Under the pieces are notes generated by a model. It worked only from the letters and a program-made list of their open reading frames with translations, did no database searches and was not told where the DNA came from. This document shows, piece by piece, positions 8,408-11,862 of a stretch of 11,862 nt of DNA (position 1 is the stretch's first letter; the number at the start of each line of letters is the position of its first letter). Source of the DNA: Bisporella sp. PMI_857 (lineage: Eukaryota; Ascomycota; Leotiomycetes; Helotiales; Helotiaceae); assembly GCA_021307315.1 (NCBI GenBank), contig JAJSPD010000264.1, forward strand, positions 1 to 11,862. Direction: 5' to 3'. Position numbers and translations under genes: made by a program.

Positions 8408-8869
8408 TATGGGCTCATTACAATTGGCAACAGCAGTCGCTGTGCTCTTTGCTGGATGTGGTCCGCCTAGCAGGCGACTCAGTCTTGTCGACGTGAGGTC
8501 GCTCTGTTTCTCAGCCATCCCAGAATCAAACTTAGAATTAGGTTCTTAGTAGATCAAGCTTGGAGTAGTATTTGTTATCTATAGTAGGTGAAGTTGTGTT
8601 GAAGAGTTGAGATGGAATGTGGTGGTGGTTGCCTAGGAAGCAATACCCGAAGCCTTGCATACTTGGCTTGTCTCATCCACCACCTGGCCAATCATTTTTC
8701 AGGAGTCAATTCCCATGCTTTGTTGGCCAACCTCTCCTTTCCGGCGCCTAGATGCCCAGAATCTAGTGTAGTACCGTATGAATTGCTTGATAAAATATTA
8801 TCTTCTAACTCAACCGAATGTTTTTGGTTAAATTGGACCATATCTTATTCAAACTAGTATCTCTTTGGT
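8408..8869. other. Intergenic stretch without a recognised gene
   Basis: Balanced base composition but no convincing gene. An ATG at 8409-8411 opens 46 codons with a hydrophobic start, and an 81-codon frame runs 8612-8857. Neither shows a domain, a splice pattern or a clear ending, and both are short enough to be chance. Before the hAT-like insertion this sequence would have lain next to the 5' end of the F-box/ankyrin gene and may include its old promoter. Confidence 0.45.
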
Positions 8870-8895
8870 AAAAAAAAAAAAAAAAAAAAAAAAAA
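8870..8895. repeat. A26 homopolymer
   Basis: Twenty-six consecutive adenines, 20 bp left of the TGTCACGG element. It could be a plain microsatellite or the tail of an inserted reverse transcript. I see no target duplication or gene fragment upstream that would settle this. Confidence 0.9.
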
Positions 8896-8915
8896 GAGGC
8901 TAGCGGGAATGAAAT

Positions 8916-9076
8916 TGTCACGGAGTAAATCAGAGCTATTAAATAGTCAATCGGGTGAGCGAAGTGATATAATAATGTTGTAGAATACACGCTTGTACAG
9001 CTAGGACGCGCGCCAAGCGCACCTAGCTACATATGGAATGCTAAGCGAGCCTCGGTTGCTCGCATTCCCCGTGACA
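8916..9076. mobile_element. 161-bp TGTCACGG...CCGTGACA element, probable solo LTR
   Basis: The unit starts TGTCACGGAG and ends CCCCGTGACA, a nearly perfect 10-bp inverted terminus of the TG...CA type common in Ty3/Gypsy LTRs. Flanking pentamers GAAAT (8911-8915) and TAAAT (9077-9081) agree at four of five bases, as expected for a decayed 5-bp target duplication. The right half holds two consecutive hairpins: AGCTAGG...CCTAGCT at 8999-9028 and GGAAT...GCGAGC...GCTCGC...ATTCC at 9035-9068. No coding sequence is present. A MITE with short terminal repeats is the alternative. The orientation as an LTR cannot be decided. Confidence 0.5.
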
Positions 9077-9100
9077 TAAATTTCAAATAATTGCACAAAA

Positions 9101-9170
9101 AGTTAAGCCAGGCTAAAACGTTTGTTGGCATTTTGCCAAGATTTTTCTAGCCTGGCCCAACTGGAACCCG
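9101..9170. mobile_element. 70-bp palindromic relative of the hAT-like element
   Basis: The right arm (about 9134-9170) reads TGCCAAGATTTTTCTAGCC and on to GGAACCCG, whose last ten bases are the exact inverse of the first ten bases of the element at 7717. The left arm (9101-9130) is a decayed inverse of the same end (AGTTAAGCCAGGCTA...TTGGCA). The two arms are joined by only about four bases, so the whole unit is one imperfect hairpin with no internal sequence. The left arm lacks the outermost GGGTTCC. Flanking CAAAAAGT (9096) and CAAAAGCT (9171) are similar but do not give a clean duplication. It ends 110 bp upstream of the HET gene's ATG. Confidence 0.65.
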
Positions 9171-9280
9171 CAAAAGCTATGCGCACAATCCACTTCAATC
9201 CTTCGCTGCGCAGGAAGTATATAGTTCACGAATGCGCTAGTTTTCCTAGATATGCAACTGGTTAGGAATTGTTGTGTACG

Positions 9281-10421
9281 ATGTCTGTCAAAGATTCTCA
9301 GTATGCTCAGTATATGCAGCTGGAAGAGGGTCAGATCCGGCTCTTGGCTCTGCGACAAGGCAGCAATCAAGATGAACCCATCGAATGTGAGCTTTCCAGT
9401 TGCGAGCTAGACAACGCTCCATCATATGAAGCTTTATCCTACTTTTGGGGCACCAACCAGAATACTCGAATTATTTCACTGCATGGCTCGACGTTCGAGT
9501 ACGGGAAGATCTTTACCCATGCACTACGTCGTCTCCGACAACGTCAAACAAGTCGGATCCTATGGGTTTGATTTTATCTGTATCGATCAGAGCAAGCAAG
9601 CCGAAATATATAACCAGATGTCACGATTGGGAGACATATACGCCAAAGCCGAAAGTGTCGCAGTCTATCTCGGTGAAGCGACAAAGGCAACAGACCAAGC
9701 AATGGACTACTTGATGCGGATGGAGGAAGGAACATCGCAAATCCTCCTTGGTAGAATAGACAACTTAATGCTTGAAGGTTTTCGGGATATTCTATCCAGA
9801 CCTTGGTTTCAGAGGGCGTGGATACTCCAAGACGCCTTCAATGCCCGAGCCGCAGTTTTGTATTGCGGCTCCAAAGCTGTGTCTTCGAAGATAATGATCC
9901 ACGTGCCAAAATTATTGCCGGACAAGATAGACTTTTTGTCACAGCAAGTCTTAGACTTAATGCCCGGGTCTAGGAAAGGCGGCCAAGCGGCTTCTAAATT
10001 TCAACTCTACGATCTTTTACAACGATTTCAGCACGCAAAAGCGACAGACCAGCGAGATAAGATCTATGCCCTTTTAGGCATGGTAGATTTTGGGCATTCA
10101 AAGTCGATAATCTTACCGGACTATTCTATGTCTCAGAAAGATTTGATGCGTACTGTTATCGCGAATCTATGTTTCTGTGAATCGAGTAGTGTCCCTGAGC
10201 TTCCATATAGTACGATCAATGAATTTTTAGCAAACCTTGATCTTATCGACAATAACATTCTGAAGGATATTTTTGAGACTTCATTAGAAATCGATTTAGC
10301 ATCTTTACTTCAACATGGATCACGTTATATCAGAATTGACCGCTCTCTTGTTGAAGCCGCAAGCCGGAACAAGACTAAGAGCGATGAGATGGTTGAGATT
10401 CTTCTCAGAGCTATTGGCTAA
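9281..10421 (+). pseudogene. HET-domain (heterokaryon incompatibility) protein gene, one inserted base
   Basis: The predicted product, about 380 residues, carries a HET domain: YEALSYFWG (about residues 50-58), RILWV then DFICIDQ (about 92-103), MSRLGDIYAKAESVAVYLGE (about 112-131) and LSRPWFQRAWILQDA (about 168-182), followed by ATDQRDKIYALLGM. HET proteins trigger cell death or defence after non-self recognition in filamentous ascomycetes. ATG at 9281 is the first in-frame ATG and suits the family's short N-terminus. The frame is broken at 9567-9569, where GGG-TTT-GAT holds one T too many, giving TGA at once; the second frame continues to the TAA at 10419-10421. The last 30 codons (SLVEAASRNKTKSDEMVEIL) look like a single unit of the alpha-helical repeats that follow HET domains in larger proteins, and then the frame stops, so the repeat array may be lost. 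No intron is evident. Confidence 0.87.
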
Positions 10422-11139
10422 GAGAGGTCAGCTTTTTCAACTCCACCTGAAGCGACATTAGCATTCTGGTTAGACGTAGTGATTCCTTGCTATTTTATGG
10501 TCAGGGTTAGGAGCTACCAAATATACTTCAGCTCTATTACAAAATATTTAAACGCACTTTTTACAAAAGTTGTTTTATGGTTTCTTTACTTTATATTTAA
10601 TTTTATGTTTAAAACAGTCGGGTTGGCCGCTATTTAAATCTGGGTTATATAGCAAAAGACGGGCTTAGGTCCAAGGCGGGTTCGCGGGCAGAGCACTTGA
10701 CCATCTCGTAACTACGTACCGCAGCCTCCAGAATTCCTTTATAACTTGCGTATCCTATACAGAACCTCCACTGCTCTTGCTGCCCGTAAATTTCTCCTAC
10801 TGTGACTTTGCTAAGGTTTAAAAAGAGTGACTGTTAACAGCAGCGCTAGTCCTAAAAATACAAACGTAGACACTATCTTATAATACTAAAGGAATTGACT
10901 AATAAACTTTTATATTATAAATAATTTTAAGCGATAACAAGACAAAAACATTTAAATATATATATTTCAAATCAGTTAATATTATGAAGTTTATTACTGA
11001 GTACTAGGCTTAAGACCTAGTACTGTTTACCTTTAACGTCGGGAATCCAAGCCACCACTTCCTGATTTGCATCCCGCAGCATCTCATTCATGATTTTTGG
11101 CAAGCCGGGTGGTACTTCCATTTGCAGGACGCCTTTCGG
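10422..11139. other. Intergenic stretch, AT-rich in its right half
   Basis: No recognised gene. A minus-strand frame of about 62 codons (10645-10833, stop TAA at 10645-10647) is free of stops but has no ATG near its start and no domain I know; it may be a gene remnant. Positions 10850-10995 are AT-rich but keep TCA, AGA and TGA contexts, unlike the Copia interior. A 25-bp palindrome lies at 11000-11024. The last 100 bases flank the 3' end of the UstYa-like gene. Confidence 0.4.
11000..11024. repeat. Perfect 9-bp inverted repeat (25-bp hairpin)
   Basis: AGTACTAGG and CCTAGTACT are separated by seven bases that are themselves nearly palindromic (CTTAAGA). It lies 116 bp beyond the 3' end of the UstYa-like gene. 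No T-tract follows, and eukaryotic genes do not need hairpin terminators, so a role is not claimed; it could be the scar or tip of a small element. Confidence 0.6.
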
Positions 11140-11722
11140 CTATACAACGCTCTCCAGAGCTCTGTGACGCAGGCCCTGGAGCTTATCCCTCCGCTCAACT
11201 ATGATCACATAGTTGACACACGACTTGCGAATCTCGAAGTCGGCGTACAGCTTGATCTAACCCTCGCGCCAGGTGGATGTAAAAGGCTCGAGACCGAGAT
11301 GGCACATAAGGTGCAGCCGCAGCACGGTAAGGCAGTGGTCGAGGTGGTGTGCGAAGTCCGGCGGCGGCATGAACCCGTCCTTGGAGCCACAATAGTAGTT
11401 ATAGTTGGTGACGAGGCCCTTGCGCACACGTTGAGGCAGTCCATTTGGTGGAGGCCATCGAGACCCACCGTTTTGGTCTTACCTTCCGGGAATCCAAATG
11501 ATGCCGGCACATCGACTACCATCTTGGGATCCTTGCCGGCATGGACGACGTCTTTTTCTGATATGGCGAAACCTCGCCCGCTTCCGAGATATGGTCCCAG
11601 ATTGCGTCGACTTCTGGGCTGGGTGGTAGGCGGTAGATGTTTCTTGGATCCGAGGCATTAAGTGCTGGAGAGCTGTCAGTGTAGGTCAAATCGTGGGATA
11701 TTCATCATGTCATAGAACGGTG

Positions 11723-11784
11723 CTGCACATGTCAGTGGGATCCGGATCTGAATGTTGCCAACCTATACTGCCTAAGAGACTTAC
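11723..11784 (-). other. Predicted 62-nt intron in the UstYa-like gene
   Basis: Read on the minus strand, it has donor GTAAGT (11784-11779), branch-type ACTGAC (11736-11731) and acceptor CAG ending at 11723, the usual arrangement and size for a filamentous fungus. The exon to its left continues with a family-like segment (PFYDMMNIPRF). The phases of the two exons do not match exactly as read, consistent with another one-base error nearby, so the junction is provisional. Confidence 0.45.
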
Positions 11785-11840
11785 AGAATGCAGGTCGCCA
11801 TCTAGGAGCGTTGCTGCTCTACGCTCATACCATATAAAGT

Positions 11841-11850
11841 CCCCCCCCCC
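11841..11850. repeat. C10 homopolymer inside the UstYa-like gene
   Basis: Ten cytosines lie within the upstream exon of the UstYa-like gene. In translation they give a run of glycines that the family does not need. Homopolymers of this length are often miscounted, and this one is close to several apparent frameshifts. Confidence 0.8.
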
Positions 11851-11862
11851 GGAAGTCGGCAC

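Larger units (their letters stand above)
11140..11862 (-). pseudogene. UstYa-like (DUF3328) oxidase gene, 3' part, multiply broken
   Basis: UstYa-family proteins are fungal oxidases, known from cyclisation steps in ribosomal-peptide and other specialised metabolites, and carry two HxxHC motifs thought to bind copper. On the minus strand the second motif is HHLDHC (11332-11349), followed by LRLHLMCHLGLEPF. The first reads HQMDC (11436-11450), with Asp where the second His is expected. Upstream pieces PPSPEVDAIWDHIS and FAISEKDVVHAGKDPK are typical of the family. Frame changes lie near 11431, 11561 and 11684. A TAG at 11257-11259 interrupts before the family's usual C-terminal (ADFEIRKSCVNY); a CAG-to-TAG change would explain it. 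The next stop, 11140-11142, is the likely original end. A predicted intron lies at 11723-11784. The 5' end, including the expected membrane anchor, is outside the window. The 179-codon frame on the opposite strand (11122-11661) is a shadow of this gene. Confidence 0.8.

Noticed and set aside
8612..8857. 81-codon open frame on the + strand
   Set aside because: No domain, signal peptide or conserved composition; length is within chance for balanced sequence.
10681..10720. Possible tRNA or SINE box B (GGTTCGCGGGC)
   Set aside because: It departs from the GGTTCGANNCC consensus, and no box A, cloverleaf arms or tail could be found around it.
11122..11661. 179-codon open frame on the + strand
   Set aside because: It lies antisense to a clear UstYa-like coding sequence, is rich in Arg, Leu and Gly as expected for a shadow frame, and has no domain of its own.

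Overview
The window looks like a gene-poor, transposon-rich accessory region of a filamentous ascomycete (Pezizomycotina). This rests on three degraded gene families typical of that group (HET domain, F-box/ankyrin, UstYa/DUF3328), a GTAAGT-type short intron, and a Ty1/Copia retroelement buried in point mutations. No intact protein-coding gene is visible. The organism call is inference from gene content; nothing identifies a species.

Layout. Positions 1-112 are AT-rich flank. Positions 113-5719 are one complete but dead Ty1/Copia LTR retrotransposon on the + strand, with two 200-bp LTRs (113-312 and 5520-5719), a half-tRNA-type primer binding site, reverse transcriptase and RNase H remnants in the expected order, and a short polypurine tract. 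Its interior is hypermutated. Positions 5720-6124 hold no gene. On the minus strand, 6125-6459 is a protein-kinase C-lobe remnant and 6475-7630 an F-box plus ankyrin gene broken by two single-base shifts. Positions 7717-8399 are a non-autonomous hAT-like element with terminal inverted repeats of about 60 bp and a palindromic 8-bp target duplication. Positions 8408-8869 show no gene. Positions 8870-9170 hold an A26 tract, a TGTCACGG...CCGTGACA element (probably a solo LTR) and a tiny palindromic relative of the hAT-like element. Positions 9281-10421 (+) are a HET-domain gene with one inserted base. Positions 10422-11139 hold no recognised gene. Positions 11140-11862 (minus) are the 3' part of a UstYa-like oxidase gene with several lesions; it runs off the window.

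The main observation is the mutation signature inside the Copia element. Cytosines survive almost only when preceded by a purine or followed by G. C in the context (T or C)-C-(A, C or T), and its complement, is nearly gone on both strands. ACA and GCA, which classical CpA-directed RIP should destroy, remain abundant. Flanking genes and most of the LTR sequence do not show this. A second theme is that every gene is broken mostly by one-base indels, so either this is a gene graveyard or the assembly carries uncorrected indel errors. The broken genes do not form a visible pathway: HET and F-box/ankyrin families belong to expanded fungal recognition/ubiquitin repertoires, and the UstYa-like gene would belong to a specialised-metabolite cluster lying, if anywhere, to the right of the window.
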